Assembly (NCBI GenBank): GCA_002205965.3
Contig: NADL03000522.1
Span: 124,001 to 188,000, forward strand
DNA length: 64,000 bases
Source of the DNA: Kappaphycus alvarezii
Lineage: Eukaryota > Rhodophyta > Florideophyceae > Gigartinales > Solieriaceae
Direction of reading: 5' to 3'
This document shows positions 26,317 through 35,339 of the stretch, piece by piece. The notes under the pieces were generated by a model, which was given only the letters and a program-made list of their open reading frames with translations, was not told the DNA's origin and searched no databases. A program made the translations under genes and the position numbers. Numbering within the stretch: the first letter of the stretch is position 1; every line of letters begins with the position of its first letter.

Positions 26317-26625
26317 TCAACCGAGCTTGAGCCTCATTGCGTAGTAGACAAGGCCATCTACAACATGTGCAGCAGCCTTCATGTCCAATGCGGCCTGCTT
26401 GATGGCTGGCCTGAATGTAGCATTTAGGGAGCGTAGTTCCTTCCCCATTACTGTGTCGGTATACCCTTTTTGAGTTGATTGCGATTGTCTGGAAAACCAT
26501 GGGATAGATCGGATATATCTTCCAAGAGTAAAACACCCAAACCTTTCCCCACATGTGCAACATTCGTTATGGTAGTGTTCCATGTTCCATATTCGTTGAG
26601 CAGGGCATATGAATCCCAAAGACAA
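26317..26625 (-). pseudogene. ORF spanning the TIR unit and the 'KELRSLNATFRPAIKQAALD' segment
   Basis: A 102-codon minus-strand frame. Its middle is translated from the 118-bp terminal unit (26,552-26,435). Its C-terminal third, GYTDTVMGKELRSL followed by RPAIKQAALDMKAAAH, recurs in pieces at 25.49 kb, 53.35-53.6 kb, 57.15 kb and 57.6 kb. It ends MRLKLG and a TGA. No known domain is recognised. The repeated protein-level pattern next to the terminus suggests the parent element coded close to one end. The N-terminal part upstream of the TIR is probably flanking sequence read through by chance. Confidence 0.4.
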
Positions 26626-27140
26626 GATTCGTGACTCGCGCCTTTTCCCCTTTACTAACTTTCTCCTGCTTCTCTTTGACTACTATCGAGGTCCGATTAC
26701 AATTACTCTGTGCGTTTCTCTCCGCTGAGGAGTATTGATGGTGCCTTCTCGAAACAGAAGTGTGGTGTAAAAGGGTGCTAACAGCTATTTTATAGTTGGC
26801 AGAAAGTCTACTTTCTACGTAGTATAGATCCTGAATCATGATTGCAACGCAGGTTCATAGGGATCCTAACCTTGGAGGGGTTCGCATTAGCCAACCCCTT
26901 CTACCCCCTGCGTATGGTATTGCTACGCTATGACTGTAGCTCCGATTTTCAGCTGCATACAGGGATTAGTATTACTAACCTCCTAAACATTATCGACACC
27001 GATTTTTCGTAAGCTTGGGAGTCAACATTACTAAATGGACAACAACCGGATTTTATAGTTTAACGAACTGATGAGGAAAAACTAGTTTAATATTTAGAGA
27101 GTAGGGCCATTTCTTGAAAAGGGGAATACGAGGGGCGCGC

Positions 27141-27212
27141 CTACTGTAACAGATGAGCTGGCTGATACTCAGTCAATTTTTACGGTAATGTGCATGTACA
27201 TGAAATCATCAA
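27141..27212. repeat. Dispersed repeat, similar to 47,473-47,540
   Basis: 'tactgtaacagatgagctgg' here and 'tactgtaacaaataagctgg' at 47,476 start two stretches that stay alignable for about 70 bp, through 'gtacatgaaat' and 'gtacattcgtgaaat'. A third weak match lies near 56,200. Element type unknown. Confidence 0.5.
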
Positions 27213-27558
27213 TTGACGCCCAGTTGTTCCCTTTGTGGTGGTACAGAAAACGAACAGGAAGCCAGGCGAATGGCAACTATTGTAAGACAAATTGCTGTAA
27301 AGTCCTACAAGATTAGCCAGACAGCTGGTGTAGTGCGGATTATTTGGTAGGACTGGATGCATGGAAAGTACTAAAACATGGCGGTACTTACTGTTTGATC
27401 ATACAACAACATACAGAGCGTTCCGTTATGACAAGTTGTTGTTTCTCTTTGGATGGGAGATCGCAACAAGAATTGAAAATTGGGCGCTGGAAGAGGTCCC
27501 AGACATGAAAACCAGTGGCCTGCAGTGTATGGATCAATTCGAAAGAGAGAGAACTCCC

Positions 27559-27608
27559 ACCTGAAATGGAACGAGCTTCAATGACCTGAAATGGAACGAG
27601 CTTCAATG
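27559..27608. repeat. 25-bp perfect tandem duplication
   Basis: The 25-bp unit beginning ACCTGAAATGGAACGAGC and ending TTCAATG is repeated exactly once, back to back. Confidence 0.9.
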
Positions 27609-28852
27609 AGGCAGAAGTTAATTGATAAAGTTTCGAACACAAAAAGAGAAAAGATATTGTGAGACTAAGGTTGTGCATGCATAGTGGCTCCAAACCGTCC
27701 AATGGTTTCCGCTATCTCGATGCTGGTTGACTTTCCAAAACATTTGCTGCTTGGGCTTTGATTAGCAAGATGTGGCGAACAGCCGACCAAAGGCAATGTT
27801 TTCTTGTTCTGGTTGGTGGAGTGTGCAAATGCACTCTGGAAGCTGATGGCATATACAAATTTTATGAAAATGGAATTGATTTATTGTAGTATGTCGTTGT
27901 GCTTGTGATACTTGTTGTGAAAAACGCATAGCAAGCAAGTGCAAGTGGAATTTGATGGTCTGTGTCTCTGGCTCTGCCGACGACTAGAGTTAGTAGTGTT
28001 CACCTTCTTGCTTGGCTCCGTATTGATCTCCGATGTTTTGAGCCCGAATTGTATCTCAAGACATATACTTGAGGAGTTGCGGCACGGTTACTTGAAGAAT
28101 GTGTGGTGAGAAGACACGCATTGAGACGTGAGGTTTGCATTAAGTGGAAGTGAAGAAGTGTGGTGATTTTTCTTTAATTTGTGAAATGGACGAGTCACAG
28201 AAAGGGGAGAAATGCCGTGGAAAAGGTTGGAGTGTTTATGTGGTACAAAGTAGATCCTGTGGTTATAGGAGATACCTTTCCCTTCCACGTCACCAGCATG
28301 ATGCATATGCGAAAATAAAAGAAAATTTACATTTTTTGAGGCAGTTTAACATATTGCAATCAGAGCGGTAGAGAGAGGCGATTGGAGAGTCATGGGAGCT
28401 AACGGAAGCAGTTGGCTTTCAACTGGAATTTGGTTTAGGTTTATATGTATGAGGTAAGATATGCGTTGAGTTAAATATGAAAGAGAAACTTTACTTCATT
28501 GAGTATCTATCTTAGGAAGAGAGGGATATGAAGGCTTGTTAATACCTCTATTTTGAAATCTTGCATATGATCAGCTTCGAAACAGGTGGAATCAGCAGTC
28601 CCCCTTGGTTTTTTTCTAGGATTTGCACCAAGGTGCACAGCAATTTACATTTTTACAGCCGTGCAACCTTCAAGGCAAATTATGTACGTAACTTTGCTAA
28701 CTTCATCTGAGCATTTTCTGCGATCTTACCCACGTGTAAAATATCTACAGGATGCCTTACTGCCGCACGTCCCCGACCAACCCCCTTAACCTTAAACTCT
28801 TTCCACTATCTCCTGTCCATAATCTCCCCCTTCCTTCTCCCTCAAAACCATC

Positions 28853-28858
28853 TATAAA
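28853..28858 (+). promoter_or_regulatory. PPDK TATA box
   Basis: TATAAA within a CT-rich tract, 137 bp before the PPDK start codon. A start site 25-35 bp downstream would fall at about 28,880-28,890, giving a leader of about 100 nt. The flanking pyrimidine-rich DNA fits a strong housekeeping promoter. Confidence 0.6.
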
Positions 28859-28884
28859 CACCTGCCCTCTTTGCCACACACCTC

Positions 28885-28977
28885 ATGGCTCCGTCTCAGT
28901 ATCATTCCCAGTCACGTCTACTCAACCCAAAACCCCACCAATTCCTCCAACTGTTCATCAATCATTCCTATCCCTGA
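28885..28977 (+). CDS. Upstream ORF in the PPDK leader
   Basis: ATG at 28,885 opens 30 codons (MAPSQYHSQSRLL..., ending NHSYP) and stops at TGA 28,975-28,977, in the same frame as PPDK and 12 nt before its ATG. The peptide is Ser/Gln/His-rich and lacks acidic residues, like many organelle targeting peptides, but the stop separates it from the enzyme. It could regulate translation as a uORF, yield an extended protein by readthrough, or be outside the mRNA if transcription starts after 28,885. The reading frame is certain; the role is inferred. Confidence 0.35.
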   Translation: MAPSQYHSQSRLLNPKPHQFLQLFINHSYP

Positions 28978-28989
28978 TTTTCCCATACA

Positions 28990-31737
28990 ATGGACACAAC
29001 AATCGCCCGTGCCGATACCCCTTGCAAAGATATCATCATTCCATCCAAACCTGATATCCTCTTCAAACAGAAACACGCCAAACATGTCTACAACTTTGGT
29101 AGCGGTAAGGCCGATGGGGACCGTTCCATGAAAATCCTACTCGGCGGCAAAGGTGCTGGCCTCGCTGAAATGTCCGCCCTTGGTCTTCCAGTGCCCCCAG
29201 GATTCACCATCACCACTCAAGTCTGCACCTGGTTCACTAATAATGTAGGCGAATACCCTCCTGACCTCGATGTCCAGGTCACCGAATCCATCGCTGCTGT
29301 CGAAAAAATCACATCCACTCGCTTTGGAGATCCTCGTCGTCCTCTTCTTCTTTCCGTCCGTTCCGGATCAAGAGTCTCCATGCCTGGCATGATGGATACA
29401 GTCCTCAACCTCGGCCTCAACGATCGTACTGTCCAAGGTCTTGCCTCCGATTCTGATGACCCTCGCTTCGCCTATGACAGCTATCGCCGCTTTATTCAGA
29501 TGTTTGCCGATGTCGTCATGGGTGTCCCTCACCATCACTTTGAGCATATTCTCGAGCAACACAAGCGGGACCGTGGCCTGCATCTGGACACCGACCTTTC
29601 AGCCCAGGACTGGCAGGACGTAATAGCCCAGTTTAAGCTCAAAATTCATAGCGAGGCTGGCCGTCACTTTCCTCAGGATCCTCACACCCAGTTGTGGCAC
29701 TCTATCGCCGCTGTCTTCCGCTCCTGGTCCAACGCTCGGGCTGTCACCTACCGTAAACTTCAAAACATCCCCAATGACTGGGGTACTGCCGTCAATGTTC
29801 AGGCAATGGTCTTTGGAAATATGGGAGACTCCTCTGCAACCGGCGTCGCCTTTACACGCAACCCCGCCACTGGCGATAACGCCTTGTATGGAGAGTATCT
29901 TGTCAACGCTCAAGGTGAAGATGTTGTAGCTGGTATCCGTACACCGCAACAGATTACTCTCGCTGGAAAGGCTGCCAACCATTCCAATTTGCCTGCTATG
30001 GAAGAGACGATGCCTGGCCTCTTCTACGAGTTGAACGTTGTCCGCCACACTCTCGAGGAACACTACAGCGACATGCAAGACATTGAGTTTACCATCCAGC
30101 GGGGTAAATTGTATATCTTACAAACTCGAAATGGGAAACGTACTGCTCGTGCCGCTTTGAAGATAGCTTGCGATATGGTTGATGAAGGAGTCATTACGGA
30201 AGACCAGGCTGTGATGAGGGTAGAACCCAGTTCACTCAATCAACTCTTACATCCAGCCATAGACCCCTCTGTAGAGCGTCATGTACTAGCCACTGGTCTG
30301 GCCGCCTCTCCTGGGGCAGCTTCAGGGCATATTGTCTTTAGCGCCGACGAGGCTGAACGCCTTGCACAAGCTGGTGAGAAGGCTATTCTGTGTCGCACGG
30401 AGACCTCCCCAGAGGATATACACGGCATGAATGCGGCAGTAGGAATCGTGACCTCACGCGGAGGCATGACAAGTCATGCCGCTGTTGTAGCTAGGGGAAT
30501 GGGTCGCCCTTGCGTTGCAGGCGCCTCCGATGTTATCATTGATTACAAGGCAAACGTCATGGAAGTACATGGAAGAGTTCTGCAAGAGGGTGATTTGGTT
30601 ACCATCGATGGTGGAAGCGGGGAATTGATGCTTGGCAAGGTACCCACAATTGAGCCAGAGCTATCTGGAGATTTTTCTCGGCTTATGGGATGGGCAGACA
30701 AGAGAAGAAAGTTGGGTGTGCTAGTTAACGCGGATACTCCTGAGGACTGCCGCAAGGCATTGCAGTTTGGGGCGGAAGGAATCGGGCTGTGTCGCACGGA
30801 GCACATGTTCTTTGAAGGAGTACGTATCGTGGCCATGCGAGAAATGATCCTGGCGACAAACGTGGAAGAAAGACGAAAGGCGTTGAGAAAAGTACTGCCA
30901 ATGCAAAGGGATGACTTTGCCGAGATTTTCCGCATCATGAAAGGACGCCCAGTCACAATCCGTTTGTTGGATCCCCCTTTGCATGAATTTTTGCCCCACA
31001 GTGAGGCCGAAATGCAGGGTGTTGCGGAGGCGGCTGGATTAAGATTAGAATACGTGCGAGAGCAAGTGATCCGATTACGAGAGACAAATCCAATGCTGGG
31101 GCACCGCGGCTGCCGTGTTGGAATTACTTATCCGGAAGTTTACGAGATGCAGACCCGTGCGATACTAGAAGCAGGAGTTATGGTTGGAAAGGAAACTGGT
31201 GTGAACGTGGAGGTGGAAATTATGGTACCGTTTGTAGGTGTAGAAGCTGAGTTGAAAATCGTGAAGGAGAGCATTGACAAAGTTGCAGATGATGTACTTG
31301 TCAACGGTGACATGGTGCACTACCTGGTGGGAACCATGATCGAGCTACCAAGGGCAGCCCTGAATGCGGGGAAGATAGCAAGGCAAGCACAGTTCTTTAG
31401 TTTTGGAACAAATGATCTAACGCAGATGACGTTCGGGTTGTCACGAGACGATGCCGGTAGTTTTCTACCAACATATGAAAAACGGGGTATTATTGATGCT
31501 GATCCATTTGTGCATCTAGACGAGGAAGGGGTTGGAGAGCTGATGAAGTTTGCTGTGGAGCGGGGAAGGAAGACAAGGGCCAATTTGAAAGTGTGTGTTT
31601 GCGGAGAGCATGGCGGGGACGCAAAGTCCGTCAGTTTCTGTCACAAATTGGGACTGGACTGCGTTTCCTGTTCACCATACCGGGTGCCGATCGCAAGACT
31701 GGCTGCTGCACAGGCTGCACTTGGCTTCGGATTGTAG
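28990..31737 (+). CDS. ppdK: Pyruvate, phosphate dikinase (EC 2.7.9.1)
   Basis: Intact 915-residue intronless gene. PPDK reversibly converts pyruvate, ATP and phosphate to PEP, AMP and pyrophosphate. The N-terminal nucleotide-binding domain (about residues 20-390) shows GGKGAGLAEM, SVRSGSRVSMPGMMDTVLNL and GVAFTRNPATG. The swivelling phosphohistidine domain has GGMTSHAAVVARGMGRPCV, with His496 as phosphocarrier and Thr494 at the position phosphorylated by the plant regulatory protein. The C-terminal PEP/pyruvate TIM barrel has GIGLCRTEHMF, NPMLGHRGCRVG, FGTNDLTQMTFG and Cys871 in CVCGEHGG, 44 residues from the end as in bacterial enzymes. The ATG is the first in frame after an upstream TGA at 28,975. 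No hydrophobic signal is seen and the family similarity starts within about 35 residues, so a cytosolic enzyme is likely. The first half is pyrimidine-rich on the coding strand and the second half purine-rich. Confidence 0.97.
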   Translation: MDTTIARADTPCKDIIIPSKPDILFKQKHAKHVYNFGSGKADGDRSMKILLGGKGAGLAEMSALGLPVPPGFTITTQVCTWFTNNVGEYPPDLDVQVTESIAAVEKITSTRFGDPRRPLLLSVRSGSRVSMPGMMDTVLNLGLNDRTVQGLASDSDDPRFAYDSYRRFIQMFADVVMGVPHHHFEHILEQHKRDRGLHLDTDLSAQDWQDVIAQFKLKIHSEAGRHFPQDPHTQLWHSIAAVFRSWSNARAVTYRKLQNIPNDWGTAVNVQAMVFGNMGDSSATGVAFTRNPATGDNALYGEYLVNAQGEDVVAGIRTPQQITLAGKAANHSNLPAMEETMPGLFYELNVVRHTLEEHYSDMQDIEFTIQRGKLYILQTRNGKRTARAALKIACDMVDEGVITEDQAVMRVEPSSLNQLLHPAIDPSVERHVLATGLAASPGAASGHIVFSADEAERLAQAGEKAILCRTETSPEDIHGMNAAVGIVTSRGGMTSHAAVVARGMGRPCVAGASDVIIDYKANVMEVHGRVLQEGDLVTIDGGSGELMLGKVPTIEPELSGDFSRLMGWADKRRKLGVLVNADTPEDCRKALQFGAEGIGLCRTEHMFFEGVRIVAMREMILATNVEERRKALRKVLPMQRDDFAEIFRIMKGRPVTIRLLDPPLHEFLPHSEAEMQGVAEAAGLRLEYVREQVIRLRETNPMLGHRGCRVGITYPEVYEMQTRAILEAGVMVGKETGVNVEVEIMVPFVGVEAELKIVKESIDKVADDVLVNGDMVHYLVGTMIELPRAALNAGKIARQAQFFSFGTNDLTQMTFGLSRDDAGSFLPTYEKRGIIDADPFVHLDEEGVGELMKFAVERGRKTRANLKVCVCGEHGGDAKSVSFCHKLGLDCVSCSPYRVPIARLAAAQAALGFGL

Positions 31738-32080
31738 ACTACTGGATAGAGCGCATTCAACTGGCTCTAAATGAATTGTATGGAAAAATTGTCTCCACTT
31801 TGAAAGTAATATCATGGGTCAGTAGTGCACCTTTTAATGGCGATGTACAAACACGACTGTTTTTTGTTCCTATAGACACATGAGATCGTCATGATCGGTC
31901 TTGTAACAGCCTTTTGATTCCCTTTGTGCAAGCCTAGTTTGTTTCGGCTGGACATCCATTAAATTACTCCACCCTGAGAGGTTGGCACCGGGAAGCTATG
32001 CGCTGCTAACCGACGGGGTATCTACTGTGCCAGTGAGGACAATTGAATTGATTTGGTTCTTTAATTTTTGAAAAGTGCGG
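31738..32080. other. PPDK downstream region
   Basis: The short frame running past the stop in another register is a shadow of the gene's end. No canonical AATAAA was found, and no other feature is recognised before the repeat that begins near 32,084. Confidence 0.4.
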
Positions 32081-32083
32081 TTC

Positions 32084-32245
32084 GGTTATCCCCCTGACGG
32101 GAAATTTGGGGTGTTGTTAATGCATGAAAAATATGGTCAGCTGTTCCCTAAGGGATGTCGTGATGGTAAAGGCTTACAATGTAAAGGGTTGGCGGGAAGT
32201 TGTCAAAACGCTAGAAAACTGACGGGAGGCCGGCCAACAGTTATC
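32084..32245 (+). repeat. Element left end, paralog of 57,463-57,625
   Basis: It begins GGGAAATTTGGGGTGTTGTT, a left-end TIR variant, then 'ctgttccctaagggatgtcg' and 'aatgtaaagg', ending at 'ggccggccaacag'. All these blocks occur in the same order at 57,463-57,625. In translation the end resembles the RPA(I/N)(K/R)QAAL segment of the other copies. It is probably the coding 5' end of a related small element. Confidence 0.65.
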
Positions 32246-32821
32246 CCCCTGTGTATGCTAGACATGTTCAGGATAATGGACAATTGACACGTGCAGAAAT
32301 ATTAAAAGAAGTCCTCACTCAAACGCATACCGCAGTGGTATTGAATGACGAAGCAATGCCTAAGCGCTCGTAGTTCGACGCAATTAGATGGCACGATCTC
32401 TTGAGATGGCTCCCAGATCCGCTTGACTCTAGAGCTACGGATGCAGCGAGCTGTAGCAGCCATGAAAAGAAACGTGCTGGAACCAGTCCTGCTTCATAGC
32501 AAAAGTTCCCTAATCAAACGATGAATACCTGCTACTGTGAACTGTCCTCTGCCTGCTCTTTACTGGTCCAGTTAGCCATACCCAGCTGAGGGGCAATATC
32601 TCTCATCCTTTTCTTGGGTAAATTTCTCTTCCCCTTGCAAGGGGAGTAAAAACACCCAAAAAATTGTTCCTCTAGGTCTCCCTTTCTTTTTGCACCCTAG
32701 TCCGTCGTGCATTTGAAACCTGTGAAATGGGGGGTTAATTTACTGTGGTAGATGTGTGGGTTGGTACCCAGTAAATTTGTACCGGATCGTAGATACCGTA
32801 TATTGGCCAAGTGTAACAATA

Positions 32822-32901
32822 TCTCTGTTACACCTCTGTGTAATAGAGACTTGTTCGCTGTCGCTTTTCCAGTTCTCTATTACACAGTGGTGTAACAGAG
32901 A
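32822..32901. repeat. 28-bp inverted repeat, 24-nt loop
   Basis: Left arm 32,822-32,849 begins TCTCTGTTACACC; right arm 32,874-32,901 is its reverse complement with one mismatch in 28. The 80-bp structure resembles a miniature foldback element or a hairpin RNA source. It sits about 190 bp upstream of the TATA box of the Ty3 leader, so it might also belong to the LTR U3. Confidence 0.85.
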
Positions 32902-33092
32902 AACTGTACCGTCTTGAATGATTTTAGAAATTTGATTTTCCTTCAATGTTTTTATTTGACGTGGAGCACCACGTCATCGTTTTATTTACGTAGTTATATT
33001 CTAGATAGTACAATTCTATACTTACACCTCTACTTTCTAGTAAGTTCTACTGAGCTAACAAAGTATAGAATTTCTAGAGTTACCGTACTGTC

Positions 33093-33100
33093 TATAAAAG
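33093..33100 (+). promoter_or_regulatory. TATA box of the Ty3 element leader
   Basis: TCTATAAAAGGGGG is a strong TATA box. A perfect 8-bp hairpin (33,112-33,119 with 33,126-33,133) lies where transcription would begin. About 142 nt downstream is TGGTAG (33,235), the start of a possible primer-binding site. Together they suggest the U3/R part of a 5' LTR, although no matching 3' LTR was found. Confidence 0.5.
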
Positions 33101-33234
33101 GGGGGGCTCATCTGGATTCTTGTGGGAATCCAGGTACACTCCAAACACCCTTTGCCCCCAACTTTCTGAAACCCTTTACCATCGCCTCTACTCTTCATTT
33201 AGCAGCGCCCCGGCTGCATCCCTCTTTGTTTCAC

Positions 33235-33252
33235 TGGTAGCATCGCTCTCGC
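33235..33252 (+). promoter_or_regulatory. Candidate primer-binding site
   Basis: TGGTAGCATCGCTCTCGC begins like the complement of the ...GCUACCA 3' end of initiator Met tRNA, used by many Ty3 and copia elements. The match beyond the first seven bases cannot be checked without the host tRNA. TGGTAG also follows the TATA boxes of copies A and B at a similar distance. Confidence 0.3.
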
Positions 33253-33380
33253 CGGTTCCGCTGCTTTTTCGCTTTCGTCTTGGTCTAGTTCGAGGTTTTT
33301 TTACAGGTGTGTTTTTTTTGTGGGTTGTTGAATTTTGGAAAAATTTTGCTGACAGGTTTTACTCTAAGCAATATTATATA

Positions 33381-33442
33381 CTGTACTTGTGGGCTGGAGT
33401 GTCAAGTACAGGAGCGTACCTGTGGGCTGGAGTGCCAGGTAC
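33381..33442 (+). ncRNA. Two tandem hairpins with a compensatory base change
   Basis: Hairpin 1 has arms CTGTACTTG (33,381) and CAAGTACAG (33,403); hairpin 2 has GTACCTG (33,416) and CAGGTAC (33,436). Both carry a 13-nt loop TGGGCTGGAGTG(T/C). The stems differ by a T-A to C-G pair, with both sides changed together, which suggests selection for the fold. It lies in the leader before the Ty3 gag and could act in RNA dimerisation, packaging or translation. It is listed as structured RNA, not as an independent gene. Confidence 0.5.
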
Positions 33443-33530
33443 TCTAAACCCCGTTGTTTCACGCAGGTCGTGGTCACTAATTGGAGAGCAAGGTAACCGG
33501 GAACCTGGGGTGCAGCATAGTCTGCGTTCT

Positions 33531-33597
33531 CTAGGCTATTCTGTTCAGGTAGCGTGAAGGCCTCACGAAGCTGCGTGATCCTGTTCAGAATACCTAG
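33531..33597 (+). other. 67-nt stem-loop in the Ty3 leader
   Basis: Outer arms CTAGGCTATTCTG and CAGAATACCTAG pair with a single bulge; an inner stem CGTGA-AGGCC-TCACG sits inside. Further hairpins follow at 33,924-33,945 (TCACACC/GGTGTGA) and 33,975-33,993 (CGGGT/ACCCG). The leader between promoter and gag is unusually structured. Confidence 0.5.
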
Positions 33598-34089
33598 ACC
33601 GGACAGTTAGGCTTAACTAAGTTGCATTAGTAAAGCAGTACTTCTTACAAAGTCCCCATATGGAGGTCCCCTCACAGTATTCGTATACAATCCTATTGCA
33701 CTCGTTGGCTGTTAGCTAGGTGCACCGACTGGGTCACGGGTTCATGTAACGCTTCATAGGGTTGACTTAGGCTGGATTTGGACTAGGGGGTACGTGCTCA
33801 GAACGGGTATTCTTTGGTTATTCGCTAGCTTAAAGTCGGCTTGAGAGGCTTTCCTATAGGGTAAGTACACCGATCGCTGACTACGTAGTGGACTGATGGG
33901 GATATCCAGAACGGATTGCTGAGTCACACCGGAGTGTAGGTGTGATCAAAGCTGCTGTTGAGTCACTCTCTCCGCGGGTAGGGGGCCAACCCGTCGTCCA
34001 GGGACGAATCCCTTGCAGATTTCAACTTCAAGTGCTTTTAATCAAGTTTAGGTGTTGGTGCAATGCTTTAAGTAAGAGGTTTGTTGAAA

Positions 34090-34881
34090 ATGTCTTTCTC
34101 CAAACCAAATAAGCCTGTGTTGTTCGATGGGACTCGAGATGCGTTGACGGTTCGGTCATGGTTCCATTCAGTCGAAAAGTACCTGAGACTTATTCAGGTG
34201 GGTCATGAAGAAGTCATCAGTGCCCAGAATGCTATCGACTTGCTTCGAAATTCATGACCGGAACTGCCGCAAACTGGTGGTATACAGATATGTCCGAGAA
34301 TGCTGTTCCGCCTACATGGGAAGCTTTCAAACTCCTTGTTGAGGCAGAGTTTGTCCCCAGGACAGTGTCATTCGAGCTCGCGACAAGATTACCAAGATCC
34401 GCCAGAAAACAAGTGTGGCAGCGTACCTCTCGGAGTTCAGGAATTTGGTTATCAATATTCCCGGTATCAGTGAGTCGGAAAATTGGCGCGGTTATGTGAA
34501 GGTCTCAAACCCCACATTTTGTTGGAGATTCGTAAAGGGAACCCATCCAAGTTTGAAGCTGCGACTACCATTGCTCTGAACATTGATGGAGCATTTTACT
34601 GTGCAGGGTTCTTCACTGGCAGATGCTCATTTCACACCAATCGAAATGCCTCAGGTCCTATGCCGATGGAGATCGGAAACCTGGAACGTAAAAACGATGG
34701 CCAGCGTCAAAAAGACTTGATGAAGAACCGATGCTTTACGTGCCATAAGGTGGGATTTAGACCTTGGAAACACAGAAAAGGAAACGGGAATAAAGGTAAC
34801 AGGGGTGGTACTCGCATAGTAGCGAACAATACACAGGCAGGACACATTACTGATTTGAATGGCTTTGACTCGGAAAACTAG
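34090..34881 (+). pseudogene. Ty3 #1 gag remnant
   Basis: ATG at 34,090 starts MSFSKPNKPVLFDGTRD. The retrotransposon gag signature is clear: VRSWFHSVEKYL, then FMTGTAANWWYTDM and PPTWEAFKLLVEAEFVP, later AAYLSEFRNLV. Frameshifts near 34,245, 34,375 and 34,490 break it. The single nucleocapsid zinc knuckle is damaged: CFTCHKVG is followed by Phe where the His should be, and the last Cys is gone. The frame stops at TAG 34,879. This protein would have formed the virus-like particle and bound genomic RNA. Confidence 0.8.
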
Positions 34882-35084
34882 TTGGTCTACCAGACTTGGT
34901 GAACACTTAGGTGAGACCAGTAGTGAGTGTGAACAGATGTCCTAATGAGCAGAGTGAAACTGTTGTGGACATCACTTGAGCTAAATTCTCCGAGGACAGG
35001 GAAAAGTCGAGAATCTCCGAAGCCGAATCTAATGGAATCACCTCTAGTCATGATGTCAGCATCCCCACTGATGGACCTATACAA

Positions 35085-35339
35085 GTGGAGCCTTTGTCAG
35101 TACTTGAAGGTAGACTGAATGGAATAGCAGTCAAAGTACTAAAAGACGATGGATGCAATACAAACGTGGTTTCAGCCGAGTTCCTGAAGCGAAATAGGAA
35201 CTTGTTTGAGATTCAGCGTGAACGAGTCATTGTTTGCCATTCACAGAAGGGAGTTACTGAGGAAGTATCTGAGATCATTTCCAAAGGAACTATTACGTTA
35301 GGCGAACGTACATATACTTCTAGTTGGGCTGTGTCCTAA
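35085..35339 (+). pseudogene. Ty3 #1 aspartic protease
   Basis: Retropepsin-like segment with LNGIAVKVLKDDGCNTNVVS. The active-site triad is D-D-G rather than the usual D-T/S-G, a variant known in some Ty3 lineages. It continues through IISKGTITLGERTYTSSWAV to TAA at 35,337, then in the same frame to YDDLLEMP followed by a TAG (35,370) where family members have Trp in MPWH. It would process Gag-Pol. It is upstream of and in frame with the RT. Confidence 0.75.

Larger units (their letters stand above)
26840..28850. other. Intergenic region upstream of PPDK
   Basis: No convincing gene. Short frames occur on both strands without motifs. It contains one repeat shared with 47.47 kb (27,141-27,212) and a 25-bp tandem duplication (27,559-27,608). 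The last 150 bp becomes strongly pyrimidine-rich on the plus strand, as expected for the core promoter and leader of the downstream gene. Confidence 0.5.

Noticed and set aside
28885..28990. Spliced or direct transit peptide on PPDK
   Set aside because: A TGA separates the candidate peptide from PPDK and no GT-AG intron removing it was seen.
29599..30078. Antisense ORFs inside PPDK (also 30,543-30,956 and others)
   Set aside because: Shadows of a well-supported gene; no independent motif.
28990..31737. PPDK as a bacterial contaminant or recent transfer
   Set aside because: The family is bacterial in origin, but the gene sits on a contig with eukaryotic elements and a TATA promoter and has no bacterial neighbours.
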